A stretch of DNA of 64,000 nt. Origin: an uncultured Flavobacteriales bacterium. Lineage in GTDB: Bacteria > Bacteroidota > Bacteroidia > Flavobacteriales > Weeksellaceae. A program made the position numbers and the translations under genes. The DNA lies in NCBI GenBank assembly GCA_937876095.1, contig CALFIE010000006.1:58426-122425 (forward strand), in the 5' to 3' direction. Within the stretch, counting starts at the first letter, position 1. Every line of letters starts with the position of its first letter. A model generated the notes under the pieces. It made no database searches. It had not been told where the DNA came from and saw only the letters and a program-made list of their open reading frames with translations. This document shows positions 18,696 through 27,651 of the stretch, piece after piece.

Positions 18696-20930
18696 ATGAA
18701 TTACGCAGCCGAACTCAAAAAATTTGTAACCGGACAATACATCTATTCTGGTTTCAGAATAGCACTTTCTATCGTAATTCCTTGTCTAATTTTGGCACAT
18801 TTCGGCTTACTGAAAACCTATTTTCTTTTTCCTTTAGGAACGAGTTTTTTGGGACTTACCGATATGTCTGGACCATTTATTCGCCGAAGAAATGCGTTGC
18901 TTTTTGCTATTTTTTGCTTCTTTTTCGTCTCTATTACCGCAGGATTTCTGAAAGATTATCCGTTTTTTATATTTTTAGAAATTTTGATTTTCGGCATCTT
19001 TTTCACGATGCTTGGAGTTTATGGGCAAAGATTGGCTGCAGTTGGATCACTTACTTTGGTTGTTTTTGCCATTTTTGTAGATGGAGCTTCAAGACATCAT
19101 AGTTACCTAGTTAGTAGCCTCATTTTCATAGCAGGAGCGCTTTGGTTTTTTATTATTTTTTTAGTAGTAACCAAATTGCAGCCATACAAATTAGCGCAAA
19201 AAATGATTGGCGAAAATTACATAGAATTGGGAAATTATTTAAAACTAAAGGCAAAATTTTATTTAAAAAATCCAGATATAGAAGCAGTTTTTAGGGAATT
19301 ATTTAGGTCGCAAGTTAAGATTAAAGACCTGCAAGAATCTACCCGAGAAATAGTTTTCAAAACCAGAAAAATTGTAAATGAAGCTACTTCTACCAGTAGA
19401 ATTATGATGATGCTATTTCTCAACAGTATAGATCTGTTTGAGAAATTACTAACCTCACAAAACGATTATCGCAAATTACAAGATTATTTTGGTAACACAC
19501 CTATTCTACAAAAAATCAACTATTTTTTGAATGAATTATCAGATGAATTGGTGAATATTGGTATCGCTATACAAGGTGGAACCAAAGCGAAACCTACCAT
19601 GAATATTGCAAAAAGGTTAGATGAATTGCACCAAGAATATTACGAACTCAGAAACCACAAACTTAGTTCTGAAACGCTAGAAAAACTGATGGTTTTAAGA
19701 CAAATTTTGTATAGAATATCTGAAATTGCCAACGAAATCATCAGAATATACAAGGTAGAAACGCAAAATCCAACATTAGCTAGAAGTTTATCTACTGGTC
19801 TCGACTTAGAAAAATTCGTTACCCGAGACGAAAAACTGAACATACAAGTGATGTTACAAAATTTCACATTGAGTAGTAACTATTTTCGGCACGCAATACG
19901 TGTTACTTTGGCTTTATTAATAGGTTATTTCGTATCTAAACTCCCTTTTTTGCACATTCACAAAACTTTTTGGATTCTCATAACCATTTTAGCAATTATG
20001 CGACCAGCTTACAGCATTACCAAACATAGAAATATACTGCGACTTTATGGTACTATTGGTGGTGCAATTGTTGGATTTTTAGTGATTTTATACATTACTA
20101 ATCCAACTATACAATTTGTGATTTTTATGATCAGTATGATTCTCACATTCAGTTTTCTGAAAGAAAAATATGCTTGGGCAGTTTTTTTTATGACCATCTA
20201 CATTTTCCTTACCTTTAATTTTCTAAATCCAGGAAACTTCAATGTAATTTTTTATGAAAGATTGAAAGATACCATTATTGCAGGAATCATCGTGTTTTTG
20301 GTCTCCTATTTTGTATTACCAATTTGGGAACACACCAAAAATAAGGATTTGATGCTGAATTTTGTAGACAAAAACACCGATTATTTCAATACCATATTAA
20401 TGAATTTTCAACAAGAAAAAACGGCAGTGCATGATTACAAAATCAAACGAAAAAATGCCATCGTTTCTTTGGCCAACTTATCAGATAATTTTCAGAAAAT
20501 GCTTTCTGATCCTAAAAACAAACAGAAAAATCTAGAAAACATCCATCAATTTGTGACTACTTCTCACCTTTTCACAGCGTATTCTGCATCTCTTTCTGTA
20601 TATGCACAACAAGAAAAAAAATACCCAGAAATAGACTTTACAAATTGGCAACAGAAAATAGATGCTGAATTATCTCAAACCAAAAATTTGTTAAAAAACA
20701 AAATTGATATTGATGAAAATTCTGCTTCAAGCCAAATAAATCCAGATGATTTGGTAAATGAAATGTTACAAAAACGTAAAAAAGAAATCGCCGAAAACGA
20801 GTTTTTTGATCACAGAGATCCCAAAAAAATTAGCCATCTTACCGAACTGAAAAACATACAAGAATTGTTAGAATTAATCTATGGTGTAACTATAGATCAG
20901 CGGAAAATTGCACTGCGATTAGAAGATTAA
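18696..20930 (+). CDS. FUSC-family (YccS/YhfK-like) inner-membrane protein
   Basis: 744 residues in the classic two-repeat layout. The first membrane bundle (~20-165) and the second (~395-545) each have about six helices, with cytosolic helical regions between (~170-390) and after (~550-744). The second bundle starts HAIRVTLALLIGYFVSKLP and includes FWILITILAIMRPAYS, characteristic of FUSC/aromatic-acid exporter proteins (AaeB-like). The substrate is unknown; efflux of small aromatic compounds is a family-based guess. Its 3' end overlaps the convergent phosphopantetheinyl transferase gene by 4 nt. Confidence 0.85.
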   Translation: MNYAAELKKFVTGQYIYSGFRIALSIVIPCLILAHFGLLKTYFLFPLGTSFLGLTDMSGPFIRRRNALLFAIFCFFFVSITAGFLKDYPFFIFLEILIFGIFFTMLGVYGQRLAAVGSLTLVVFAIFVDGASRHHSYLVSSLIFIAGALWFFIIFLVVTKLQPYKLAQKMIGENYIELGNYLKLKAKFYLKNPDIEAVFRELFRSQVKIKDLQESTREIVFKTRKIVNEATSTSRIMMMLFLNSIDLFEKLLTSQNDYRKLQDYFGNTPILQKINYFLNELSDELVNIGIAIQGGTKAKPTMNIAKRLDELHQEYYELRNHKLSSETLEKLMVLRQILYRISEIANEIIRIYKVETQNPTLARSLSTGLDLEKFVTRDEKLNIQVMLQNFTLSSNYFRHAIRVTLALLIGYFVSKLPFLHIHKTFWILITILAIMRPAYSITKHRNILRLYGTIGGAIVGFLVILYITNPTIQFVIFMISMILTFSFLKEKYAWAVFFMTIYIFLTFNFLNPGNFNVIFYERLKDTIIAGIIVFLVSYFVLPIWEHTKNKDLMLNFVDKNTDYFNTILMNFQQEKTAVHDYKIKRKNAIVSLANLSDNFQKMLSDPKNKQKNLENIHQFVTTSHLFTAYSASLSVYAQQEKKYPEIDFTNWQQKIDAELSQTKNLLKNKIDIDENSASSQINPDDLVNEMLQKRKKEIAENEFFDHRDPKKISHLTELKNIQELLELIYGVTIDQRKIALRLED

Positions 20931-21577
20931 TTTCCTAGAATTTTATAATTAATGGTATGAGTTTCCTCTATGATGGCAAAGTAGAAATCCTCTATTTTAT
21001 ATACTCTTGCAACATAGCAATCCTCAAAATTTTCATCGAAAACCCGGCATTTTATTTGGTCTAAATGCGATAAATCAAAAGGTTCTACTTCGTAGTGGTT
21101 TTTCAAAGACCAATATTTAGAAGGGTGTAATTTGTAGAGAGCCTCTTTTATCACCCAAATTACGGTTAAATAAGCAACTTCTTGTTCGTTTTGAGTCCAT
21201 TTCAGTTCATTTTCATGCAAAAATTTGTGTTTTACTCGCAAAATTTTAGGCATAATTCTTTCTAGGTCAATTCCTACCCTATTTTTAGAAATTGCTAAAG
21301 AAGCAAACGGAAAAGAATGAGTGATAGAAATGTAGGCATCTTTTGGCATTAGATAAGGTTGACCAATGGTTTTGTAGAGAATTTTGTGGTCTGGTAAAAC
21401 CATTTTCAGCATTTGCCGAATCATCAAATGTTCTATCAATTTTTTAGGATGAAAATGCGCTACTTTTTCTACATTTTCAGGTTCAATCAAATTTTTGACA
21501 TCAAAAATATCAGATTCATCGTACTTCCAAAAAAGAATTACCGCGTTTTCATCTGAATAATCTTGAAAAAAAGGCAT
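20927..21577 (-). CDS. 4'-phosphopantetheinyl transferase superfamily protein
   Basis: Transfers 4'-phosphopantetheine from CoA to a carrier-protein serine. Motifs ISITHSFPFASLAIS, VGIDLER (Mg2+-binding Asp/Glu) and WVIKEALYK (the W/F-x-x-KEA motif) are all present. About 216 residues from the preferred start MPFFQDYSDEN, so it is a Sfp/AcpT-like two-half protein rather than the small AcpS. The longer frame to 21613 would overlap the ahcY promoter at 21580-21610, which argues for the shorter start. The likely client is the fatty-acid or a flexirubin/aryl-polyene ACP; which one cannot be seen here. Confidence 0.87.
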   Translation of the reverse strand: MPFFQDYSDENAVILFWKYDESDIFDVKNLIEPENVEKVAHFHPKKLIEHLMIRQMLKMVLPDHKILYKTIGQPYLMPKDAYISITHSFPFASLAISKNRVGIDLERIMPKILRVKHKFLHENELKWTQNEQEVAYLTVIWVIKEALYKLHPSKYWSLKNHYEVEPFDLSHLDQIKCRVFDENFEDCYVARVYKIEDFYFAIIEETHTINYKILGN

Positions 21578-21579
21578 AT

Positions 21580-21610
21580 TTTGTAAATAGAAATTAAGAT
21601 TGTAAATTTG
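21580..21610 (+). promoter_or_regulatory. Promoter of ahcY
   Basis: A TTTG -33 element, 19 nt spacer and TAAATTTG -7 element match the Bacteroidota sigma-70-type consensus. The predicted start leaves about 50 nt of leader before the ahcY ATG at 21666. Confidence 0.75.
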
Positions 21611-21665
21611 CAAAAAATTTTAGTAAAATAATATAAAAATCGAATTTTTTCGAGTAAATAAATTT

Positions 21666-22979
21666 ATGGAAACAACTACACAATATGTTCCTTACAAAGT
21701 AAAGGACATTTCTCTAGCAGATTGGGGAAGAAAAGAAATCACTTTAGCTGAAGCAGAAATGCCTGGTTTGATGGCAATTAGAGAAGAATACGGTCCGTCT
21801 CAACCTTTGAAAGGTGCTCGTATTGCAGGATGTCTACATATGACTATACAAACTGCAGTTCTTATTGAAACTTTGAAACATTTAGGAGCAGACGTAACTT
21901 GGTCTTCTTGTAACATTTTCTCTACACAAGATCACGCTGCTGCTGCTATTGCTGCTGCAGGAATTCCTGTTTATGCTTGGAAAGGTATGAATGAAGAAGA
22001 ATTCAACTGGTGTATAGAGCAAACTATTTTCTTCGGAGAAAACAGACAACCTCTAAATATGATTTTAGATGATGGTGGTGATTTAACCAATATGGTTTTT
22101 GATCAATTCCCAGAATTAACCAAAGGAATCAAAGGTTTATCAGAAGAAACCACAACTGGAGTTCACCGTTTGTACGAGCGTATGAAAAACGGAACTTTGG
22201 TAATGCCTGCAATTAATGTAAATGATTCGGTTACCAAATCTAAATTCGATAACAAATATGGTTGTAAAGAATCTGCAGTAGATGCAGTTAGACGTGCAAC
22301 TGATGTAATGTTGGCTGGAAAAAGAGTGGTAGTTTGTGGTTACGGAGATGTTGGTAAAGGTACTGCTGCTTCATTCCGTGGAGCTGGTTCTATAGTTACC
22401 GTTACAGAAATTGATCCAATTTGTGCATTACAAGCAGCTATGGATGGTTATGAAGTTAAAAAATTGGACACGGTAGTTTCCAATGCAGACATCATCATCA
22501 CCACGACTGGAAATTTCGGAATTGTTACCGGTGAACATTTCTCTAAAATGAAAGACAAAACCATCGTTTGTAACATCGGACATTTCGATAATGAAATTGA
22601 TATGGCTTGGTTAAACAATAATTTTGGTAACACCAAATACGAAGTTAAACCACAAGTAGATATCTACAATGTAAATGGTAACGAAATCATCATTTTGGCA
22701 GAAGGTAGATTGGTAAATCTTGGTTGTGCAACAGGACACCCAAGTTTCGTAATGAGTAACTCATTCTCTAACCAAACTTTGGCTCAGATCGAATTGTGGA
22801 CCAATTCTGCAGCTTATAAAAATGAAGTTTATATGTTGCCAAAACATCTAGATGAAAAAGTAGCTGCACTCCACCTGAAAAAATTAGGCGTTGAGTTAGA
22901 AACGCTTTCAAATGCACAAGCTCAGTACATTGGAGTTCCTGTAGAAGGACCTTTCAAACCAGAATATTATCGTTATTAA
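21666..22979 (+). CDS. ahcY: Adenosylhomocysteinase (SAH hydrolase)
   Basis: NAD-dependent hydrolase splitting S-adenosylhomocysteine to adenosine and homocysteine, which relieves product inhibition of methyltransferases. Seen: the substrate region [32 protein letters not shown], the NAD-binding motif [17 protein letters not shown] (~residues 220-236), and the conserved end FKPEYYRY, which reaches across to the neighbouring subunit's NAD. 437 residues is full length. It has its own strong promoter and terminator, so it is monocistronic. Confidence 0.97.
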   Translation: METTTQYVPYKVKDISLADWGRKEITLAEAEMPGLMAIREEYGPSQPLKGARIAGCLHMTIQTAVLIETLKHLGADVTWSSCNIFSTQDHAAAAIAAAGIPVYAWKGMNEEEFNWCIEQTIFFGENRQPLNMILDDGGDLTNMVFDQFPELTKGIKGLSEETTTGVHRLYERMKNGTLVMPAINVNDSVTKSKFDNKYGCKESAVDAVRRATDVMLAGKRVVVCGYGDVGKGTAASFRGAGSIVTVTEIDPICALQAAMDGYEVKKLDTVVSNADIIITTTGNFGIVTGEHFSKMKDKTIVCNIGHFDNEIDMAWLNNNFGNTKYEVKPQVDIYNVNGNEIIILAEGRLVNLGCATGHPSFVMSNSFSNQTLAQIELWTNSAAYKNEVYMLPKHLDEKVAALHLKKLGVELETLSNAQAQYIGVPVEGPFKPEYYRY

Positions 22980-23004
22980 TAGTTTTTAATAACTATTTAC
23001 ATAC

Positions 23005-23040
23005 AACTCTTCAAGTGAAAAATCTTGAAGAGTTTTTTAT
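23005..23040 (+). terminator. Terminator of ahcY
   Basis: AACTCTTCAAG and CTTGAAGAGTT make an 11-bp perfect stem with an eight-nt loop and a following T run. Confidence 0.92.
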
Positions 23041-23063
23041 TATTTTTGAGAAAAATTAAAACA

Positions 23064-23636
23064 ATGACCAAAAGCAGATTAGAAGCATTTAGTGATGGTG
23101 TTCTTGCAATTATCATCACCATTATGATTTTAGAAATAAAAGCGCCACATTCTGCAGAATGGGATGGTATTTTAGCATTATTGCCCAAATTTCTGAGTTA
23201 TATCCTCAGTTTTATATATGTAGGAATTTACTGGAATAATCACCACCACACTTTTCAGGCGGTAAAAAAAGGTGTAAATGCAGAAATTATGTGGAGCAAT
23301 CTGGTTTTGCTTTTCAATTTATCATTAATACCAGTCGTAACTGCTTGGATGGGCGAAAATCATTTCGCAAAAAACACGGTCATTCTCTACGGAATTTTTC
23401 TATTAACTTGCGCCATTTCTTACACCATTATGCTGATGCAAATTGTGAAAAACGAAGGAGAAAATTCAGTCTTGGCAAAAGCAATTGGTAAAGACCAAAA
23501 AGGTAAAATCTCTATCGTACTCTACATTGCAGGAATCATTTCAGCAATTTTCAATCCTTGGATTGGTTTGGCGTTTTACGGAATCGTTGCTCTTATTTGG
23601 CTGATTCCCGATAAAAGAATAGAAAAAATTTTATAA
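23064..23636 (+). CDS. TMEM175-family potassium-channel-like membrane protein (DUF1211)
   Basis: 190 residues. It starts MTKSRLEAFSDGVLAIIITIMILE, which contains the FSDG/FSDxxxA motif that lines the pore of bacterial TMEM175 K+ channels. Six hydrophobic segments can be counted, ending IALIWLIPDKR. The preferred ATG is at 23064; a longer frame would start inside the ahcY terminator. Bacterial TMEM175 proteins are tetrameric, weakly K+-selective leak channels; function here is inferred from the family. Confidence 0.85.
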   Translation: MTKSRLEAFSDGVLAIIITIMILEIKAPHSAEWDGILALLPKFLSYILSFIYVGIYWNNHHHTFQAVKKGVNAEIMWSNLVLLFNLSLIPVVTAWMGENHFAKNTVILYGIFLLTCAISYTIMLMQIVKNEGENSVLAKAIGKDQKGKISIVLYIAGIISAIFNPWIGLAFYGIVALIWLIPDKRIEKIL

Positions 23637-23685
23637 AAATATCCTATTTGATAGTTTAGAAATTACCATTGATAGATTTTTAATT

Positions 23686-23714
23686 AAAAACCACTTTTTT
23701 CGGTGGTTTTTTTG
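23686..23714 (+). terminator. Terminator after the TMEM175-like gene
   Basis: AAAAACCAC and GTGGTTTTT style arms (AACCAC / GTGGTT core) flank a short loop and are followed by a T run. It ends 13 nt before the next ATG. Confidence 0.8.
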
Positions 23715-23726
23715 TAATTTAACCTA

Positions 23727-25064
23727 ATGAAATTCTGTTGGATTTTTTGGTTGTTGCTAAGTCTGAACTGTTTTGCACAAAGCAGCGGTTTCCAATTGGT
23801 AGACAAGAAAAAAGTCAGCATTCCTTTTCAGCAAATAAATGGATTGATTTTCCTGCAAATTGAAGTCAATGGAGTCGATTTGACTTTTTTGCTAGATTCT
23901 GGTGTTGCAGAAACCATCTTGTTTAGTCTGGAAAACAAAGCCGTAGATTTTAAAAACACAGAAAAAGCACGATTCACAGGTTTAGGTGGCGAAAGTTATG
24001 TAGAAGGTCTAAAATCTACCAACAACCAAATGAAAATTGGTAAAAATCTGGTAGATCACAACCATTTACTCTACCTCATATTAGACGAAGATTTCAATTT
24101 TTCTTCTCATGTCGGAATTCCTGTAAACGGAATTATCGGTTACCAGTTTTTTGAAAATTATCCTGTAAAAATTGATTACCAAAGTCAGGAAATCACCTTG
24201 TACCAAGACGAAAAAAAACTAAAAACCCGAAATTTTGAACAAACTCCGATGTCTATAGAAGGTTCAAAACCGTATATTATGACTTCGGTAGAAATGACCA
24301 ATCAGTATATCCCTGCCAAAATGTTGGTAGATTTGGGAAATAGTGATGCAATGTGGTTGTTCCCGACTAGAATTCCCAATTTCAATTACAATCGCCCTAA
24401 TATTGATGATTTTTTGGGACGTGGTTTCAATGGCGATATTTTGGGGAAACGTAGCCGAATTCATGCTCTGAAACTGGGTGATAACGTGCTTGAAAAACCC
24501 ATCGTTTCTATGCCAAGTGCAGAATCTGTGCAATCTATGACTTTTGTGAAAGATAGAATTGGCTCAGTTGGTTCAGGAATTCTGAAACGTTTTGTGGTGA
24601 TTTTCGATTACAAAAATGGGCTGTTCTATTTCAAAAAAAATAAATCTATACACGATCCTTTCAAATTCAATATGAGTGGATTAGATGTGAAACACGACGG
24701 TGTAATTTGGCAAAAAGACCTGGTAAAAGTTGAAATTCCATTAGCAAAAGAAAAAGAGAAAATCGAATCTATGGGAACTACGGTGAAAATTCACGAGGAT
24801 TTCCAATACAAATTTGTGCTAAAACCCATTTATTCTATTTCGGGAGTTCGCGAAGATTCCCCTGGATTTTTAGCAGATATCAAATCTGGGGACAAACTCA
24901 TCTCTATCAACGGAAAAAAAACCACCGAAATGTCACTACAAGATATCAACAATATTTTTATGTCTGAAGAAGAAAAAATAATCGATTTGGTACTTACCAG
25001 AAAATCGCTAACCATAGAAAGAAAAATCCAACTGAAAGACCCAATTCCGTATCAGGAAAATTAG
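23727..25064 (+). CDS. Exported retropepsin-like aspartyl protease with PDZ domain
   Basis: 445 residues. Signal peptide 1-18 (…LLSLNCFAQS). Two retropepsin-type halves follow: LLDSGVAETILF (active Asp near 57) and KMLVDLGNSDAMWLF (near 200). The second has DLG instead of the usual D-T/S-G. A PDZ domain occupies ~360-430: SGVREDSPGFLADIKSGDKLISINGK. This architecture occurs widely in Bacteroidota (gag-pol-related aspartate protease plus PDZ) but substrates are not established. The changed second triad could mean an asymmetric or inactive enzyme. Confidence 0.8.
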   Translation: MKFCWIFWLLLSLNCFAQSSGFQLVDKKKVSIPFQQINGLIFLQIEVNGVDLTFLLDSGVAETILFSLENKAVDFKNTEKARFTGLGGESYVEGLKSTNNQMKIGKNLVDHNHLLYLILDEDFNFSSHVGIPVNGIIGYQFFENYPVKIDYQSQEITLYQDEKKLKTRNFEQTPMSIEGSKPYIMTSVEMTNQYIPAKMLVDLGNSDAMWLFPTRIPNFNYNRPNIDDFLGRGFNGDILGKRSRIHALKLGDNVLEKPIVSMPSAESVQSMTFVKDRIGSVGSGILKRFVVIFDYKNGLFYFKKNKSIHDPFKFNMSGLDVKHDGVIWQKDLVKVEIPLAKEKEKIESMGTTVKIHEDFQYKFVLKPIYSISGVREDSPGFLADIKSGDKLISINGKKTTEMSLQDINNIFMSEEEKIIDLVLTRKSLTIERKIQLKDPIPYQEN

Positions 25065-25122
25065 TGATCTACATAAGAATTTAAATGCTTAAAAATTTTG
25101 AAAAAAATGTTTTTCTGCTAAT

Positions 25123-26325
25123 CTAATGCTCCTCTTTTGGAGTGTGTTTTATGTAATCGGCAAGTACTTTCATTTGTTTCTTATTTCCTATTTCTACCAT
25201 TTTTTGATAACTTTTTTCTTTAGAAACAGGATATATTTTCTGAACCAAAATATTGGTGTTTTTAATTATCAATGGAAAAATCGAAGGAAATAGCACTTTC
25301 GGAATGTTTAATCTCTCGTTGATTTCTTGGTCTAGTAAAAACCAGTTCATACAAATGTGCAAATTTCGCAAATTTCTACGCTGAAATTGGTATTTGAAAA
25401 TGGTGGATTCTAAATTTTCGTCTAATAAAGCTTGCGCTAAAAGCGCGGAATCTGCATTACCTTCTTGTTGTATAGTTCCCCAAAGATAGAGTTGTTCGGT
25501 TGCCTGTAATTTATTTTCGGGTAAAAATTCTGCGGGAATTCCCAAAAGATGGCCAACATATTTCCAAAGATGAAAAACACCCAATTCTTCTTCTTCAGAA
25601 ATTTGGATGCCTAATTTCTGCAAACCCTGCATAAAAACGAGCGAAAATCCAGTATACGTCGCGATCATATCCCAAGTATTTATAGGTTCTCCCCAATTTT
25701 GGTAATCCCAATCTTTGGTATTTTCTTTTATTTTTATTCTTGCATAGGAATGCATCAATCTGGTTCTTACAATCAATTCATACGCTTCAGAATGGAGTTC
25801 TAATCCGTTTTCTCGGGTTACTTTTACCCAAAATTCCAGCGTATCTTTTAATCTTTTTACGGCTCCTTTTTTCAAGGCACCCGTTTTTATTAGTGGTTTG
25901 TTGAGATACGCAAAATCATAACCTCCCATCAATGTAAAATCTCGTAAAATAATGAGTGCATTGGTACCAACTCGCATACAAAATCGTGCTCCGGAATTGG
26001 CTAATTTTGCATTGAACCAAGACGGAACTTCTTGTAATTGCAGAAAAAAATCTTTTAAACTTTCAGGAACGTTGTCATTCTCAGAAATAGGATTTTTTGA
26101 ATAGGTTGAAATTAATGTAGATGCTTCTTTGTAAGGTAATTTCAGGTAGATATCTTTTACTACGGCATCACCAATTTCATCATATTTGAAATAAAGAGGA
26201 GCATATTTTTCAAAATTTTGAAGACCTGCAGAATAATTGGCCCAAACTAATAATTCTTTACCATTACCTTGTTGCCAAAAATTTTGAAAATGAGCAGTGT
26301 TGTGAAATTTTGGAGTTAATTTCAT
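25123..26325 (-). CDS. Oxygenase MpaB family / DUF2236 protein
   Basis: 400 residues. It belongs to the haem-associated MpaB/latex-clearing-protein-like family (DUF2236): residues ~128-140 ARFCMRVGTNALIILRDF and ~215-225 ELIVRTRLMHSYARIKI contain the conserved Arg/His positions (RLMHS) that would hold the haem. No signal peptide is obvious. The reaction in bacteria is unknown; fungal MpaB cleaves a prenyl side chain oxidatively and Lcp cleaves rubber. The nearest upstream element is a -7 box at 26389-26396. Confidence 0.75.
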   Translation of the reverse strand: MKLTPKFHNTAHFQNFWQQGNGKELLVWANYSAGLQNFEKYAPLYFKYDEIGDAVVKDIYLKLPYKEASTLISTYSKNPISENDNVPESLKDFFLQLQEVPSWFNAKLANSGARFCMRVGTNALIILRDFTLMGGYDFAYLNKPLIKTGALKKGAVKRLKDTLEFWVKVTRENGLELHSEAYELIVRTRLMHSYARIKIKENTKDWDYQNWGEPINTWDMIATYTGFSLVFMQGLQKLGIQISEEEELGVFHLWKYVGHLLGIPAEFLPENKLQATEQLYLWGTIQQEGNADSALLAQALLDENLESTIFKYQFQRRNLRNLHICMNWFLLDQEINERLNIPKVLFPSIFPLIIKNTNILVQKIYPVSKEKSYQKMVEIGNKKQMKVLADYIKHTPKEEH

Positions 26326-26388
26326 CTAATTGAGTTGTGTATTAGTTTCACGAACCACATCAAATTATTTTTCGTGTTTATTACTAAA

Positions 26389-26396
26389 CAAAGATA
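26389..26396 (-). promoter_or_regulatory. -7 element upstream of the MpaB-family gene
   Basis: The minus strand reads TATCTTTG, 63 nt before the ATG at 26325. No -33 TTTG at the normal distance, so support is modest. Confidence 0.4.
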
Positions 26397-26419
26397 AATA
26401 AATTATTTTTAAAGCATCT

Positions 26420-26450
26420 ACTTCAAAAATTTTGAAGCGTTTTTACGATC
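26420..26450. repeat. Possible att-like copy of the tRNA-Asp 3' flank
   Basis: ACTTCAAAAATTTTGAAGCG followed by TTTTTACGATC. It closely matches 28795-28826 (same hairpin, T run and CGATC), where the second copy runs into the 3' end of tRNA-Asp. The copies lie in direct orientation about 2.4 kb apart and bracket the Fic gene and the recombinase stump. Only five tRNA bases are shared, so an att role is tentative. Confidence 0.4.
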
Positions 26451-26478
26451 ACCAATAATATATTATCGAACCTTTTAT

Positions 26479-26505
26479 GCTCAAAGTTGCAAACTTTGCT
26501 CAGCG
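26479..26505 (+). repeat. GCTCAAAGT palindromic repeat, copy 1
   Basis: GCTCAAAGTTGC then AAACTTTGCTCAGCG. It is one of three copies in this region (others at 28535-28562 on the minus strand and 28733-28759), each with AAAGT...ACTTT pairing and a CAGCG end. It lies just beyond the fic stop. Confidence 0.7.
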
Positions 26506-26508
26506 AGA

Positions 26509-27573
26509 TTACTCTTTTGCATGATATTTTACTCCCCTTCCTGAACCTGTTTTTAAAATTAATCCTTCGATTACCAAATATTGTAAATCCTTTTTAAGCG
26601 TATTTCTGGAATACGCTGATAAATTTTGCTCTAGATTTTGTATTTGAATCACTTTATATTGGTCAATGTAATTCAGCACTTGTGTTTGTCTTTCGTTTAA
26701 ACTGACTTTCAAATTATTATTTGTCTGATATTTTATTTTTAATTTTTCTGTAAGTTCCAACAAACAATCCAAAAAGAAAATAACCCATTTATTCAATATT
26801 TCATCATCACTATATCTATGTTTTTGAGTCTCCATCAATACTCTATAATACATTTCTTTTCTTTCTTCAATAATATGCTCAAATGACACATATTCTATAA
26901 AATTATAACTCTGTTTTAATAGTAAAAAAGTAGTCAATAATCTTGATAATCTGCCATTTCCATCTTGGTAAGGATGGATAGATAAAAATTCATATACAAA
27001 TACAGAAGTGATAATAACAGGATGTAATTCTTTTTTCTCTAACTGGATATTTGTCCATTCTATCAACTGTTGCATCTCATTTGCCGTCAAATGAGGTTCT
27101 GTAGTTCTAAATATTATTTTCTGCTCTCCATCTGCATAATTGGCTACTACCTGATTGGATAAATTTTTATATTTCCCTTTATGTCTTTGGTCTTTATTAC
27201 TGTATTTTAGTAAGATAGAATGTAATTGATGAAGATAACGCTCTGACAAGTCTATATCATTATAATGTTCTAAAATAGTTTCCAGAGCTTCATAATAGCC
27301 TACTACTTCTTGTTCTTCTCTTTTATCTAGTTTACTAATCTGTACAGATTTCAATAACTGTTTTACTTCTTCATCTGAAAGAGTTGCACCTTCTATTCGT
27401 GTGGAAGAGCCTATACTTTCTATTGTTGCAATTTCTCGTAATTCTCTTAAATACTTCTTTTCTTTGTTTTCAATCAAATCCCAATTTCCTTTAAATGTGT
27501 CAATTTGACTTAACTTTTTTATAATTTCTTGAAATATAGCAGGTGTAAATGCTAATTTATGATATATATCCAT
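26509..27573 (-). CDS. Fic-domain protein with C-terminal winged helix (class II)
   Basis: Probable AMP-transferase (adds AMP, or another nucleotide, to a target hydroxyl). From the ATG at 27573 (MDIYHKLAF) it has 354 residues. The inhibitory motif S/T-x-x-x-E-G is at ~57-62 (STRIEG, before the core: class II), the active motif HPYQDGNGRLSR is at ~200-211 with the catalytic His, and a winged-helix segment is at ~290-350 (NERQTQVLNYID...SRNTLKKDLQYLV). The upstream TTG at 27594 is a weaker start. Sits beside a recombinase stump and repeats, so probably horizontally acquired. The wHTH and the repeats at its promoter suggest self-regulation. Its target is unknown. Confidence 0.9.
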   Translation of the reverse strand: MDIYHKLAFTPAIFQEIIKKLSQIDTFKGNWDLIENKEKKYLRELREIATIESIGSSTRIEGATLSDEEVKQLLKSVQISKLDKREEQEVVGYYEALETILEHYNDIDLSERYLHQLHSILLKYSNKDQRHKGKYKNLSNQVVANYADGEQKIIFRTTEPHLTANEMQQLIEWTNIQLEKKELHPVIITSVFVYEFLSIHPYQDGNGRLSRLLTTFLLLKQSYNFIEYVSFEHIIEERKEMYYRVLMETQKHRYSDDEILNKWVIFFLDCLLELTEKLKIKYQTNNNLKVSLNERQTQVLNYIDQYKVIQIQNLEQNLSAYSRNTLKKDLQYLVIEGLILKTGSGRGVKYHAKE

Positions 27574-27593
27574 TTTGTATCCAATTTTATCCA
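27567..27593. promoter_or_regulatory. Operator triplet I: three TATCCA sites over the fic start
   Basis: TATCCA occurs at 27567, 27578 and 27588 (spacing 11 and 10 bp), each in an AT-rich context, two extended to TATCCAATT. The group covers the fic start codon region, immediately downstream of its -7 element. It is half of a mirrored pair of triplets (see 27617-27650). Confidence 0.7.
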
Positions 27594-27597
27594 ATTA

Positions 27598-27605
27598 CAA
27601 AAATA
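27598..27605 (-). promoter_or_regulatory. -7 element of fic, between the two operator triplets
   Basis: The minus strand reads TATTTTTG, a perfect TAnnTTTG match, 24 nt from the ATG at 27573. It lies in the gap between the two TATCCA triplets. Confidence 0.65.
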
Positions 27606-27616
27606 CTATAATATTT

Positions 27617-27650
27617 TTGGATATATCCAATTTATATCCATTTTTATCCA
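27617..27650. promoter_or_regulatory. Operator triplet II: three TATCCA sites upstream of the fic promoter
   Basis: TATCCA occurs at 27624, 27635 and 27645, with the same 11 and 10 bp spacing as triplet I. The first copy is part of a perfect 14-bp palindrome TTGGATATATCCAA (27617-27630). It overlaps the -33 region of the fic promoter. Confidence 0.7.
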
Positions 27651-27651
27651 A

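Noticed and set aside
21614..21665. SAH or SAM riboswitch in the ahcY leader
   Set aside because: The leader is about 50 nt of AT-rich sequence with no stable conserved stems.
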